Source: Azadirachta indica
Taxonomy: Eukaryota; Streptophyta; Magnoliopsida; Sapindales; Meliaceae
Length of the DNA: 64,000 bases
Direction of reading: 5' to 3'
NCBI GenBank assembly: GCA_022749755.1
Contig: CM040446.1
Coordinates: 11,928,367 to 11,992,366 of the forward strand
The notes beneath the pieces are model-generated. The model worked only from the letters and a program-made list of their open reading frames with translations. It was not told the origin of the DNA and ran no database searches. Positions 28,809-40,339 of the stretch are shown here, one piece after another; position 1 is the first letter of the stretch; each line of letters begins with the position of its first letter. The translations under genes were made by a program, and so were the position numbers.

Positions 28809-30840
28809 TTAGCAGGCACGTGCTTCAGACAGCCTCCCAGTGACTGGTCCACTAACACCGGAAACTTTCAAAGATGCAAAGAGGCAAGAGAGCCTGGCCA
28901 TCATGGGCCTTGTCCTCACCATTCTGGGTACAACAGCCAGTGCCTTACCATCATGATCATCACAAGTGCCATGATATCCTTCAAGATCTGCTTGTGTTAT
29001 TAGCACCACATCACCTGAGGGAGAGTGTGTAGCTGAAGTTGCTGGTTTTCTCCAGCTGAATTCCTGAACTGCCTGCTCATTACAAATAATCATACAAAAG
29101 CAAGCAACATTAAAGAATATTACCCAATTACATAAGATAGTTTTGGAAGAAATCCTAGAGCCATTGTCAACATGAAAATGGTGACAATCTTAGATTGCAT
29201 GGGTACTGGAGCTTATGAGGTTATGTTATACTTAGCAACAGGCATACCAGCTTGTTTCACAAGACAAAACCATACATTTATCAAGTAATAGATGACTCTA
29301 CTATTTCTAAATTCAAATATTTATAATTTAAAACGGGAGAATGAGAATGGTTCTCATCTCCAAATGCGGAAAAAAGATATTAAAGTGTAATTAAAAAACT
29401 TAGAAGTTCTAAAAGCAGTGTTATCCATCCGGACAAAAAGTCCTCTTATACTATCCCCACTCCCGTGGCTCCCTTTTACAAAGTGATAACCTAAATGATC
29501 ATGAAAGAAATTTATACTTTTACATTCTCCATTAAAATCATTTTGAGAAATATAGGTGCACTTAAAAGTAATAGCATGAGATATTATAGTATGACTAACC
29601 TCAGGGACATAATGCAATCATCAAATAATTTTGACAAAACTTGGTTACCTTCCACTGTGAGGGGGCCAGCAACACTCTAGGTCTTCTTGACCGTACATAT
29701 TCCAAGGCTGCAGCCGGTGTCATGTGCTTATACTCTACCTGCACAACATAAAATTACACAATCTCCTGCTAAACAAATGAGCCTGCTAGGAATTCACTGC
29801 TAGATCACTTCTCAACAGTTGTGCAAAGTTCAATATCTGTTCTACTTAACAAAGAACCTCACCAAATAACAAAGGACGATTGTTGTGCTCCTTCCACGCC
29901 CAGCTTTACAGTGAACATAAGTAGTTTTACCAGAACATGAATTGCCTTCGGCCAAAAGGAATAGATAAACGTCAAATTACAACTCAAGCACAATACAAAA
30001 GAGCCAAATCACTAAGCGTGCTAACAGAGCAGAGTTGATGTCAAAGTTATATATACTCACTATGAATGAAGTCCACGGCTCTCCTAATATCCACAAATGA
30101 AGGGGCAAAAAGATAATCTCTTGTAGGAATTACTAGGTGTTCAATCCCGTGGGCCTGCAAACCATAAGACAACAATCAAAAACTCATTTGCATGCTGTTT
30201 GGTCAAACCCATAATCATATCTTAAACAAAACAAATCAAAGAGCCACTTTTTCAAATCAGAAATCAATAATCTAATCATGAAACAGCTCTACTCAAATGA
30301 TATTACTAATTTGATGAACTCAAACTTTGTAATTCATAAAGCATCGAACCAAACCAACATATGCAGATGATATAAAAGAAAAGGAAAATTACTCACATGA
30401 TATAAGGAAGTTGGGACCAGAGTTTCATAGGGTTCATTGAGAGTGATGACTCCACCCACACCAAGTTGCTTCAACCGCGGCACGTCCTTAGGAAAGGGAA
30501 CCGCACCCAGTAAAAGAAACTGGAAACAGAGAAGAAAAAAACAATAATAACTTCATAACTCAGTCAATCTAGATCACTAATTTAAAATTACCAGAAAAAT
30601 TTTTTAAAAAAGTGAAAAATGAAATACCTGATCAACTTCATCCCACCACCTGAACTCAGCTTGGATTTTGTTACGAAAGACATTATACAAAAGGGTAGGG
30701 TAAAACAGGATCCGAGCACCTGCCCCGACCAACGCTCTCTTAGCGTCAACCCTCCTAACTATCTGATTCTGTTTTGTGTAGCAAAGCTCGTCGTTTCGAT
30801 CGCGTTCATCCTCCACATCATCCAACTCCTCGATCTTCAT
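28809..30840 (-). CDS. PTPMT: PTPMT-type dual-specificity phosphatase (phosphatidylglycerophosphate phosphatase)
   Basis: Cys-based phosphatase related to Arabidopsis PTPMT1/PTPMT2, which dephosphorylate phosphatidylglycerophosphate in phospholipid (PG/cardiolipin) synthesis. Exons on the minus strand: 30840-30628, 30519-30397, 30154-30061, 29945-29863, 29738-29649 and 29072-28809, coding for 288 residues with all phases closing. N-terminal family block: DAKRALVGAGARILFYPTLL. The general-acid loop IPTRDY places the Asp at about residue 125. The P-loop HCKAGRGRS has catalytic Cys156 and Arg162. The C-terminal extension shares an ADLEGY block and an MARLSCLF block with the Arabidopsis proteins. 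The acceptor of exon 4 is CCGAAG, weaker than its neighbours but required by the frame. The start at 30840 (MKIEEL) matches the family; an in-frame ATG lies four codons upstream. Confidence 0.93.
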
Positions 30841-33800
30841 TTGAAGAACCAACTGGGTTTACCAAAAACACTTAAATCCCAGATAACTTAGAAAATTGAG
30901 AAATAAAATTATGCTAAATTAGGAAATATGGGTATTAGAAAAAAAGTAAATTGTGGGATGAAAATGTAATTTTGGGAAAATTCAGGGGAAGTGAGAGTAG
31001 CGCTTTTGGGTTCTGACTCTCAGAGAGAGTGTATCTCTAGATGATGAACATGAAGCGTTGATTAAAGATTGCGGAGAATTAACGGAAAATGAATAGTCAA
31101 ATCCAAATTAATTTTAATTTGTCAAAGGGGATTGATAGTGTAGTACGAGCTCTACGGTTTCAAATTTACAACTGAGTGGTAAGTGCCGCTGGTTAAGTAA
31201 TCCTTTTTTTTTTTTTCTTTTTCCTAATCTGAAATTTTATTTTGAACTAATACAGAATTTTAAGCGAAATATGAATGAATCTTAAATTCAAATCAAATAA
31301 CTATGAATATTAAAATTTAAATTATTTTTAATAATATTTTTTTTTATTTAATACACTTGAATATACATAATTATGTTTATTATATCAAATTTATTGAAAT
31401 CCTAGATTTTCATAAAGTTAAAAATTTAACTATTAAATTTTTAATGTTAAATTAGAAAATAAATACTTTTAAAATATATGAATTACGAAAACTGAAAATA
31501 AATTATATTCAAATTTTATATTAAAAAGAGACAGGCAATAAGAAAAAAAATTTATAAATTAAAAGTTGCTGAAGATGGAATTTGAGAATTTAAAAAAAAA
31601 AAATATTTCAATTTAGGGTTAGTTGTAAAAAGTTGGTATGTGTTGCCCAACTTCGCACCGGGTGTCGGCGAATAATGATAGGACGGACTGGTTGAGTAGA
31701 GTTGAGTGTTTGGTGGTGAATTAGCTTTTAATGATTTAACTTTTTATTTGTGATTATGATTGGGATTCAAATAAAAATTGTCCAATTCCATTTTTAAAAT
31801 TGGATTAAAAAAAAAAAGGCATTTTAGCCCTTTAAACATGGATTATTTACAGCATTATTAAATCACAAAATAATATTATCCTATTTAATTTTATTTTATT
31901 ATTTCTTATCTAACTAGGTACAATTTATATTAATATAACATGTCAAATAAGGAGTACAAAATTTTTATGACGTGATTCATGTGAACTATTTTGGATTTTT
32001 TTTTTTTAAATAAAAAGGAAAATCATGAGATATTTTTAATAACTTGAGCGAAAATCAAGGAATGGATAGAGAATAGGGATTGAGTGGATGAAATGATGAG
32101 ACTTGCTAGATTGATAGAAACGACAATGTTTTTCATACACTAAGGATACAAGAAATTATCAAAAAAAAAAAAAACCAAAAACACGATTTATCTGGATAAT
32201 ATGAAATTTTTGGGTTAATAAATTAAATGAAAGAGGTCTCTGTCTAAAATTTAAATCCTGCTTCCCGATTTTCCAGAACACCCACGAAAAAAGAAATAGA
32301 CATTTTTCCATTTTAGAAATAGATCACAGTGGGTTAAAATTGTAAGCCCAAAGGGCCCAACTGAAGAGTCCAGGAGGCCCATATTAAGATGGTTAAAAAT
32401 GTAATTTCAGGTTAAGCCCAAAGGGTGGGCCAGTTGATGGCGATGGCGTAGTTACCAAATTCCAGTACAAGCGCACCTTAAGGGCTGTGTATTGGGAGTT
32501 AGGAACCCCCACTCACTAGCCTTTGGCATTTTCACAATACACTGTTAAAATTGTCACCTCACTTCCATGTCCATTTGTTTTTATTATCTTCATAATTAGC
32601 GTAATAATAATTATATACGCATAAATAGCAAAACTGGGAAATGAATCTACTAATAATTAAGCGCAACAAATGTTGGTGATTGATGATCACAGTCACATAG
32701 GCAGCATTCACAACAGTTGATGTCGCACTGCAATCACTTGTTCAATTTAACACAATTAAATCCTCACCTCGCCTAATTCAAGTAGCTACCCTCATTTCAT
32801 TACAACTACTACGACTGTCTTTTCTTTTTCTTTTTTTTTTTTTTTTTTTTTTTGGGTGTATATTTTAAAGTGGGCAACCAATGAAACATTATAATTACGC
32901 GTGGACAACCTTTAAAATGGCAACTACTTATCGTGTGCCACTTCAATTGGGCTACAGGAATCATTTTTATCATTATTATTATTTGGTCATTTTTCGTAAA
33001 TGTGGTAAAGCAATTGGAGCTCAATTAGCTGCCATCCATTTGAACATGAATGATGATATTCATTCATATATGATTGCATTTGCAGTGCAGGCGTTTCACT
33101 TTATTAGTATTGTTCCATATTCCCATGACCTATTTCAAATGATGGACTCTGTTTCTACTTCTAACCATTTCCTTTTATTATAATATTATTGGGGGGAACA
33201 ATGCATGTTACTCTCCACTCCTTTGTTCCTGTTCATATTGTACTGGTTTGTATTCAGCATTGGATTGGATTGGATTGGATTGGTATTGGTGGCACTTAAC
33301 TAATTATGTTATTGTCAATTCCCAATACACCTATAATGATACCATTAGTTTCCATAAAAACCCAAGTATGTCTGTACAACAATAATTGTCATATTAAATA
33401 ATAAACCCCCCACTTAATTGCAACATTTCTCTAACCCAATCTTTATATTAGAGTTTTACATTACCACAATCAACGCCTTTGTGATATAGGTTTATTAAGG
33501 GTACATTCGTTATACTTTGAAAAATTAATGTGAGAGTTTATCAAACACTCTTCATGAATCATGAGCAACACATAGTCAACGCTGTTCATCTGCCTTGGGT
33601 CTTATTGCATTAAATATATATCTAACGTGTTGTCAAAGAAATCAAAATCTTTTACTACAGATTTCAGGCAAGATGTCACGTTTAGATGTGAGATATAACA
33701 TTTCCAAGTTTCTTTAATTAAAATTATTTTTTTGTAAATCAAATTTATAACATTTATTGTTCTATCATTAGAACATCCGTCCTGAATGAGCAGTAGGTTT

Positions 33801-34173
33801 CTTAAGCAAGCATGTTTTCTTTTACATGCTTTTGCTCAATGGAGTTCTGATTTGATAAAAAAAAAAAATGAAGTGGAATTATCTTCAACTGTTGTTCTGG
33901 TCAGTAATTAATTCTCGAACAACCATTCTGTTGGTTCCAGCTTGAACACTTGATGATAATACTAGTCAAAATGTACAGTAAAAGTTTTATTGTGATAATA
34001 AGCCTATGCTATTGCTATGCCTTGTAAACATAAATAGGAAACCAAAATAAAAATAGAGAACACTCATGACCAATTAACCCCACCATTTTTGCTGCATTCA
34101 ATGCTGCATCCTCATTTTCATTTGCACAACATTACAGCCAAACCCTTCAAAAATAATCATCTTCAACTGAGAA
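30841..34173. other. Divergent intergenic region between PTPMT and the LRR gene
   Basis: No gene was recognised. It is mostly AT-rich, with poly(T)/poly(A) runs. Around 32330-32435 there are several GGCCCA-type site II elements and a repeated AAGCCCAAAGGG. A (GGATT)n microsatellite lies at 33262-33283. The 100-codon plus-strand frame at 32881-33183 has no family resemblance and is treated as chance. Confidence 0.5.
33262..33283 (+). repeat. (GGATT)n microsatellite
   Basis: Four GGATT units in tandem with partial flanking units. Confidence 0.85.
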
Positions 34174-35409
34174 ATGATGAGGAAGAGATGCTGTCTTCTA
34201 GCTGCTTTTCTCCTCTTCCATCTAATTCCTACTGAAGCTGCAGCTTTTGGTGTCGGTGGTGGTGTTGGGATTGGTATTGGCAATGCCGGCGGTGGCGGAG
34301 GAGGAGGTGTCTGGATTGGTGGAGGAATCAACAATGGTCCAACCCCAAGTGGGTCTTCTTCTGGTTCAAGTCTCAGCACTGCTTACACTGCTCTCCAGGC
34401 TTGGAAATCTGCCATTACTGATGATCCTTTGGGAATTTTGAGCACATGGGTTGGCACAAATGTTTGTTCTTACAAAGGAGTCTTTTGTTCAAATTCTCAA
34501 AGCCCTGTTGTTGCGGGAATAGATCTCAATAGTGCAAGTCTGCAGGGCATTCTAGTCAAAGAACTGTCTTTCCTTACAGATATGACTCTACTTCATCTCA
34601 ACAGCAACAGATTTTCAGGCACAGTGCCTGAAAATTTCAAAGACCTCACATCTCTTCAGGAGTTAGACCTCAGTAACAACCATTTCTCAGGTTCTTTCCC
34701 TATAGTCACTCTCTACATTCCAAACCTTGTTTACTTAGACATCAGATTCAACAATTTCTCGGGACCCCTTCCTCAAGATCTTTTCAATAAGAGACTCGAT
34801 GCAATCTTTGTTAACAATAACCAATTTAGTGGTGAACTTCCCCAAAATTTGGGAAACTCTCCAGCTTCTGTCATCAATCTAGCTAATAATAAGTTGAGTG
34901 GAAGTATTCCAATTAGTTTTGGGTTAACAAATTCTAAATTAAAGGAGATTTTGTTCCTGAATAACCAGCTAACAGGTTGCATTCCAGAGGGTATTGGTGT
35001 GTTCACTGAGATGCAAGTTTTTGATGTAAGTTACAACTCACTGATGGGTCATTTGCCAGACACAATATCTTGTTTGAGTGACATCGAGGTTCTGAATTTG
35101 GCTCACAATAAGCTATCTGGAGAACTCCCAGAACTGGTTTGTTCACTGAGAACCCTTATGAATCTAACTGTTGCTTACAATTTCTTCTCTGGGTTCAGCC
35201 AGGAATGTGCCAGATTGTTCTTCAGGAATGTGGGATTTGACTTCTCAGGGAACTGCATTCCTGGAAGAGACATGCAGAGACCTCAACCAGACTGCTCTGC
35301 GATTCCTGGCGGAGGATTAAGTTGCCTCAGAATCCCTTCTGTACAACCTCTTGTTTGCGGGTCATTAGTTGGTACCTTAGAGGTTAATTTGAGCTCATCA
35401 TCTCCATGA
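34174..35409 (+). CDS. Secreted leucine-rich repeat protein (At4g06744-like)
   Basis: Intronless gene for a 411-residue extracellular LRR protein without kinase or membrane anchor. A signal peptide (about 1-24: MMRKRCCLLAAFLLFHLIPT...) is followed by a Gly-rich stretch (25-55, FGVGGGVGIGIG...). Next comes the plant LRR N-terminal cap (AWKSAITDDPLGILSTWVGTNVCSYKGVFCS) with its paired Cys. About ten LRRs of the plant extracellular type follow (LQELDLSNNHFSGSFP, VFDVSYNSLMGHLP, VLNLAHNKLSGELP), then a Cys-containing C-terminal cap. Related proteins are Arabidopsis At4g06744 and, more distantly, the LRR halves of leucine-rich repeat extensins; this gene has no extensin tail. A cell-wall role is inferred from the family. 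The start gives a clean signal peptide; the second Met is one codon later. Confidence 0.92.
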   Translation: MMRKRCCLLAAFLLFHLIPTEAAAFGVGGGVGIGIGNAGGGGGGGVWIGGGINNGPTPSGSSSGSSLSTAYTALQAWKSAITDDPLGILSTWVGTNVCSYKGVFCSNSQSPVVAGIDLNSASLQGILVKELSFLTDMTLLHLNSNRFSGTVPENFKDLTSLQELDLSNNHFSGSFPIVTLYIPNLVYLDIRFNNFSGPLPQDLFNKRLDAIFVNNNQFSGELPQNLGNSPASVINLANNKLSGSIPISFGLTNSKLKEILFLNNQLTGCIPEGIGVFTEMQVFDVSYNSLMGHLPDTISCLSDIEVLNLAHNKLSGELPELVCSLRTLMNLTVAYNFFSGFSQECARLFFRNVGFDFSGNCIPGRDMQRPQPDCSAIPGGGLSCLRIPSVQPLVCGSLVGTLEVNLSSSSP

Positions 35410-36552
35410 AAGAGTGAAAGAGACAGTTACCTTTTACCAGTATTGTAAAACAGGATGGTGATGATGACCTGTTTTTAATTAATATAGCAATTATGAATTA
35501 GAGCTGCCAAATTTATTGCTTCACAGATTAAGTTCATCTTTAGGTTAAAACTTACAATACATGACCTGTAATAGACAAGACATGCCCATATATTGAATGA
35601 AAGATCTTCATGAGAGATCTGTTTAACTATTAATAAAGTATATATTCCAAGTGCACATATGCAGCAGGAGCAGCAAAATTTTAGATAATCCAAAAAAGGA
35701 TTTGTTTGCTTCGTCACATGACTTCTGTTCTGTGCGTCATGTGATGGGCTAAAGTGTCAAGGTTATTTAAGTTCAACCACCCCACAACCCAACAATCTTG
35801 TTTATTCGATAATGCTCAAATCAATAATCTCTTTTCCCCACTATTTTCTTCATATTTAATTTAATTATATTCTTCATATGTTTATTTTTCTTTTTCGAGT
35901 GATGGTAAACTAGAACTAAAGCACTACTAAACAAGTTCGTATTAAAATAAAAAAGGTTGCGGAGAGTGAGTAGCTTTTGACTACTTTCTTTGGGCTTTCT
36001 CAAAACTACCATAGTTAATTTTCCACCTACCGCTCTGATTGGGCTCCTTGAGTTTGATCAGTATGAAATGTAATGAAATAGCTGAAAAGTTGGGTGTTGG
36101 GCGTTCTCAATATTGATGTATGCAGTTTGTTTTGTACCTGCTACCAGAGATTGGCTCCTAAATCATATAAATGCAAGTTTAAATACATGAAACTAATTTA
36201 TCTCTACAGAGAAAATAATGAAATCTGTTTTTGTTTATCGCAGTCTAGTATATTGACAAGATCAGTGAGTTCATATACCCGAATACTTTTTCTTACCTGG
36301 TATTGCCTAATCTGGTGAGTTTATACCTTAGCCAAGCATCACGGCAGCTCTGCTCAAACTGGCAACAAGACCAGCATGTATACAGACCCCTTCAAGGCAC
36401 AGTCATAAATGATAGTCCCTCAAAGGCAACAAGCATAATCTTAGCCATGACATTTTTGTTCAAATATTATGCTAGCAACATGTTCAATTAGCATGAAGCA
36501 AAGAATTACGGAATGTGAACATGTACACAGTTTCCCACGTATCATATTTAGT
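35410..36552. other. Convergent intergenic region between LRR and acid phosphatase genes
   Basis: It contains the 3' UTRs of both genes. Nothing else was recognised. Confidence 0.6.
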
Positions 36553-38570
36553 TTAAGCAATGTAATACATTGGATTTGGGAGTTTGAAGGACCTTTCAGC
36601 TAATGCAAATCCCAATAAGTCACTCCACTGATCTCCGGAGCTCCCATGAATCCTATAACCTTCCTTCACCAACTCTAATCTCTTCTCTGATTTGTAGACT
36701 GTGGCTAGTTTTCCTTGATCTGAAGCCCCCCTGAATCATTAACCAACAAATTCGCATTGTTAACCCTGATGTTCAACCAAAGGCTAGTTATCTAATAACT
36801 TAAAAACTAATAAACAAATAAAAGAAAACCTGATTGTTTAGAAAAAAAGCCACTCAATTTATGTGAGTTTTGAATGTCACATCATGAATAATGAGTAAAG
36901 AGAATATCACATAATTTCATATTGGTTCATGTACCTCAAAATAAGCTTTTCCCAATCACTGTATCCAGCAAATAGAAGATTTTTGTCTGTGGCATTTCTT
37001 TGAAATTCACTCCTTCCAGTTAGCAAAAATATCTTAAATCCCAGCTGCTTGAGCTCCTTATATAAAGTCAAACTTGCTGGTAAAGCAGGTGCCTCCGCTA
37101 AATCCACCCATTCATCAAAAGCTTCTTCATTGAATTGTGATCTAAGCTCAAAACAAGATAGGCTCAGTGACTATGGTCAAGAAACCTTTTCTTAGTAGAT
37201 AATAAGAAAATTAGTGAACATGAGGGCAAGGGGCAGATAAGTGGCACACAGGAAGCATGCAAGAGAGCTTCCGCAAATGAAAATGACTTCTTTAAACAAA
37301 CATAAGAATATAATTCTAAACTTCAAAGAGTTCACGGCATACATCTAATTACTAAAACTTACCAGTAAAAGAGTCATGTCGGCCATGGTAACCTTAAGCA
37401 ATCAGGTTCAGCCTACATATGCAACAGTTTAGCCTATGTTTTGCTTCTAAATGTGTGAATTTAGCATGCGTCAGGACTTCATGGTTTATATCTCTAAACT
37501 CTGTCCTTAAGAGACATCCATACAATGGATCGCCATGATTATTCAATATCTAATTTGAATTTCATTTAATCTTCTGGGAAACTTGACCATACATCCATGT
37601 ATTGATACCAAGTCGCTGTAGCTCCTTGAATAAGATGAAGACATTTTGACAGTCATTCTCATCCAACACTCTGTAACAGGCTAACGTCACAATTTTTCAG
37701 TATTGTATAGTGTTAGATTCAATACAGCATAAACATAACACCGTCCCTTCCTGATTGACTCATCTATAATGATGCATATAAAGCAAGAATATGTAATTTC
37801 CAATACTAACACATGTAATAGTATACATTAACAGACAACCGAGTCCTGAAAATATACTCCATAAAAACTTAAATCCCAAACGAGAATAACTGATAGATGC
37901 ATCCATTCAATATTACAAGGCATTACCTACTATCTTTGTCAAAGTTAGACAAGTATTAGCCATAATCACAATGGAGTAATAAACTAATATGGTATGAGAG
38001 AGCCTCAAAATTCATCCTTTATCTAAAATCACTAACTGTTAGTCTGTTACACCCTCCATTATTAACTTGCCGGTACTATTATATCCACCAACAAAAAACG
38101 TGCACAACTACCCATCAGAATCAGCGCAGTATTACTAAACCAATCCAACGGATAGAAATCAAAACGACATACCCGAAACCATGGGCCTCGTAGTACGGCA
38201 AGTTGGAAAGAAGGGTCTCGTCGATATCGAAAACCCAAGCGTCCTTCCCGTCGCCGGAAACGTTAACGGTCTTTGCGAAATCCAGGGAGTAGCGGGAGAC
38301 AACTTCGGAGTCAGAGAGGTAATGATCACCGGTCATGTAACTCTCAACGAACTTGGTGCACCTGGGGGGAATATACTCCCAGAATCCTGCGTCGTTGGTC
38401 TCCACAGAGAATCGCCAGCTGTCGCAATACAGTATATCGTCTACCCGGGTTTTCCTGCCAACTGCAACATTTATTTTGCGGGGAAAGATTTGAATGACGG
38501 ATTGAGTAAGAACGTGAGAGATTAAGATGAAGTGGACCGAGATTGAAAGGAGGAATTTACTGCACCTCAT
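36553..38570 (-). CDS. HAD-family acid phosphatase (acid phosphatase 1 / vegetative storage protein-like)
   Basis: Secreted or vacuolar acid phosphatase of HAD subfamily IIIB. Three minus-strand exons (38570-38173, 37141-36935, 36730-36553) code for 260 residues, matching tomato acid phosphatase 1 in size. A signal peptide spans about 1-23 (FLLSISVHFILISHVLTQ). HAD motif I DIDETLL (residues 115-121) supplies the nucleophile Asp115 and Asp117, so this is a likely active phosphatase rather than an inactive storage protein. Motif II is FLLTGR (about 171-176), and the C-terminal GDQWSDLLG carries the motif IV aspartates. A potential N-glycosylation site (NVSG) lies before motif I. The 1,031-bp first intron contains a short segment resembling exon 2 (see findings). 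Antisense frames over exon 1 are shadows. Confidence 0.93.
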
Positions 38571-40339
38571 GTCTTCCTCCCTGTTATGAGCGGAGCGAAA
38601 CGAGTAGAAAAACGGCTTTCAATGAAAAGAACAGTGGCGCGTCTTATTTTTGTATTAGTTAAACGACATTGCGTTTTATAACACTTTCCCTTTTGGCCAT
38701 TTTTTTTATCTTATCAGAAAATCGGAGGGTCATGAAATTAGCTGGGAGTTCAGTTTTGGCTATAGTTATAAATATAATTGGAGACAACCTGTTAGTTTTC
38801 TTACTAATTACTTCTAAAATTAGAGTTAGATGGATAAGATTTTTTTTTCTTCTTGGAATAAAAAAAAAAAAATAGATCATTAGATGGCTGATTTAAAAAA
38901 ATATTACAGTATTTTAGAAATAGATTGTGGGCCAATAACTAGCTGGAAAGCTGGTCAATTGGGCTATGACTAAAGTGTTTTGGACGCATTAGCTGTATTC
39001 CTTTCAAAGTTAAGTCCAAATTCATTTGCTACACCCGCTATGAGTATAAAATATTATAGTATTAAAATTTTACATATACATTGTGCATACATTTTCTTCT
39101 GTTTCGAGGATCCTCTCAAAAATAAGTTTTTTTTTTTTTAATTATTATAGAACAATAATTCCTATACGAATAGATAATTTTATATAATCTTTAAAGTTTA
39201 TTTTATTTTCATATTCGTTTAGACATTTTTAGAATGTTGTCGTATTACCCCCACTCAAGTTTAAAGGTAATCATTTCCCTTTGAAGACAAAAAGACGTGG
39301 ACGTGGACGTGGTATTGGAGTTTTAAATGTTTGAACATTTGGTGTAAGAAAAATATGATATTTTTCAAATTTTGAATGTAAATTTATGATATTTTTCTTT
39401 TAAAAATTAATATTATAGTTAGAAACCTAATAGGAGTTTATATCAATCCCACGCCATTACAAATGATTGAAGCCTGGAAGCCTTGCCTTTGGAGGGTAGG
39501 GTACTGGGATAGTTGGACATTTTTTATATGTTTTGAAAGTTTCTAAATTAATATTTAATTAAGCTAGCTAAATTTTAAGAGTATATGAAATTATATCATA
39601 TACCAAATTGTTTATATAAAAGTAATGCTAAAAATAGAAACCCTTATACAAACTCTCGTATATAAATTGATATAATATGATAAATTTTTGAGATTTTATC
39701 TATTAAAAGAATTAAGAGCCAAAAAAAATAATTATACAATGTGTAACATTACTATAATAAGTTGGAGCTAGGTTATACATTGTACTTTCTAATCATTGGT
39801 TTTACAAGAATAAGAATTAGCTTCACTTTATTGATATGACGAAATACATGTTGACTCATCAATCAAGCAAATTCTGTAACAAAAAAGAAATAATATGTTG
39901 CTAATTTGCTAAAGTGTAATGAGAAGAACAAGGAAAAAGAATAAATAAATATGAACAAGCAACTGTCCTTTCTTTGTCTGTACAGTTTCAATCTGTAGGA
40001 TGTAATTAAACTCAAGAGAACAATTATATGTAACAAGAGGAAAAACCTCTTCTCTATAAAAATTGTTGACAAAAACCCAGAATTAATTTCAGAATCCAAA
40101 AACCAGCAGCAAGAAAATCCTCTACTTCAAAGACCAAATTCACAGCGATCAAGCCTCCGGATCAGCAGCCACAAGTACACACTCCCAGAAACGGCCGGGG
40201 AAAACATTTCAGATTTGTTGGGGGCAAAAATCAGGACCAAAGAATTAGTACTGCAAATATTTATATATATAGATCTTCTTTGCTCAAACCATTAGTGCTT
40301 ATTGGTTATCACTGCACTATAAGCCGGGAAAATGGCTCA
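38571..40339. other. Intergenic between acid phosphatase and DUF1005 genes
   Basis: Promoter side of the acid phosphatase and 3' side of the DUF1005 gene. It is AT-rich and no gene was recognised. A short overlapping duplication (GGACGTGGACGTGG) occurs near 39298-39311. Confidence 0.55.

Noticed and set aside
32881..33183. 100-codon plus-strand frame in the PTPMT-LRR spacer
   Set aside because: No family motif, His/Tyr runs from simple sequence, and no promoter or splice context; taken as chance.
34098..34379. Minus-strand proline-rich frame with long Pro runs
   Set aside because: It is the antisense of the Gly-rich N-terminal region of the LRR protein; GGN codons read as proline on the other strand.
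38181..38525. 114-codon plus-strand frame
   Set aside because: Antisense shadow of acid phosphatase exon 1, which has a signal peptide, the DIDET motif and a proper splice donor.
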